Positions 14,264-14,503 of a stretch of 14,503 nt of DNA are shown one piece after another. The DNA lies in NCBI GenBank assembly GCA_028695945.1, contig JAQVIB010000020.1, positions 1 through 14,503 of the forward strand, read 5' to 3'. Each line of letters starts with the position of its first letter. Positions within the stretch are counted from its first letter, which is position 1. The stretch comes from Lachnospiraceae bacterium (GTDB lineage Bacteria; Bacillota; Clostridia; Lachnospirales; Anaerotignaceae). A model generated the notes under the pieces. The model ran no database searches and was not told where the DNA came from. It saw only the letters and a program-made list of their open reading frames with translations. The position numbers and the translations under genes are program-made.

Positions 14264-14503
14264 CTATCTGCCAACAACACCCATGCCAAGAAGGGTTTCA
14301 ATTGCTTCATCAAGTGTTGTCATAAGCCTTGCCGAAGCGGCATAAGACTTTTGATATTGCAACAAATTAATACCCTCTTCATCCAAAGACACTCCAGAAA
14401 TAGCATCTTTAGAGTTTGAAATTTCCCCAGCAACGGAAGTATAGTTGTCCAAATTAGATGTTGTGGACTTAATATCAAGACCAAGTGTAGTGCCAAGGTT
14501 TGA
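14264..14503 (-). CDS. flgK: Flagellar hook-associated protein 1, C-terminal part
   Basis: Only the last 79 residues lie in the window; the gene continues past the right edge with no start inside. The end LLQYQKSYAASARLMTTLDEAIETLLGMGVVGR is the hallmark C-terminal helix of FlgK, which pairs with the N-terminal helix to form the D0 domain of the first hook-filament junction protein. It is followed 23 bases later by flgL, the usual order. The operon promoter is outside the window. Confidence 0.93.
   Translation of the reverse strand, partial: SNLGTTLGLDIKSTTSNLDNYTSVAGEISNSKDAISGVSLDEEGINLLQYQKSYAASARLMTTLDEAIETLLGMGVVGR

Noticed and set aside
1..14503. tRNA or rRNA genes
   Set aside because: No cloverleaf or conserved rRNA sequence was seen in the intergenic regions on either strand.

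Overview
The window looks like chromosomal DNA of a low-GC, motile, anaerobic Firmicute, most likely a member of the Clostridia close to the Lachnospiraceae. This rests on AT-rich codon use, strong AGGAGG-type ribosome sites, a T-box leader on alaS, a rubrerythrin, and a flgK-flgL-DUF6470-fliW-csrA flagellar cluster. No species can be named from the sequence alone.

Layout, left to right. Positions 1-3075 (minus strand) hold a three-gene set: two tandem paralogous AEC-family permeases followed by an aconitase-superfamily hydratase that runs off the left edge. Positions 3076-3591 are a 516-bp non-coding stretch packed with structure: a long terminator-like hairpin, a roughly 330-bp element with 12-bp inverted ends, three tandem 61-bp repeats, and one copy of a dispersed 61-bp repeat. 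Positions 3592-6231 (minus) are alaS, preceded by an alanine-type T-box leader and a perfect TTGACA-17-TATAAT promoter. Positions 6671-8092 (plus) encode a divergent MocR/PdxR-type regulator, and 8159-9610 (plus) gltX. The gltX 3' side carries the second copy of the dispersed repeat and then a terminator. Positions 9897-11048 (plus) encode a secreted protein that I do not recognise. Positions 11217-11801 (minus) are a rubrerythrin. Positions 11918-14503 (minus) are the end of a flagellar operon: flgK (3' part only), flgL, a DUF6470 gene, fliW and csrA.

How the genes work together: FlgK and FlgL are the hook-filament junction proteins. FliW and CsrA form the partner switch that couples flagellin translation to filament assembly. 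AlaRS and GluRS charge tRNAs, and AlaRS is set by uncharged tRNA-Ala through its leader. The permease pair and hydratase plausibly take up and convert an unidentified organic acid. The most unusual part of the window is the repeat-rich interval behind alaS. It looks like a small non-coding element that has come between alaS and its own terminator, and one of its parts recurs in the same relative orientation behind gltX.
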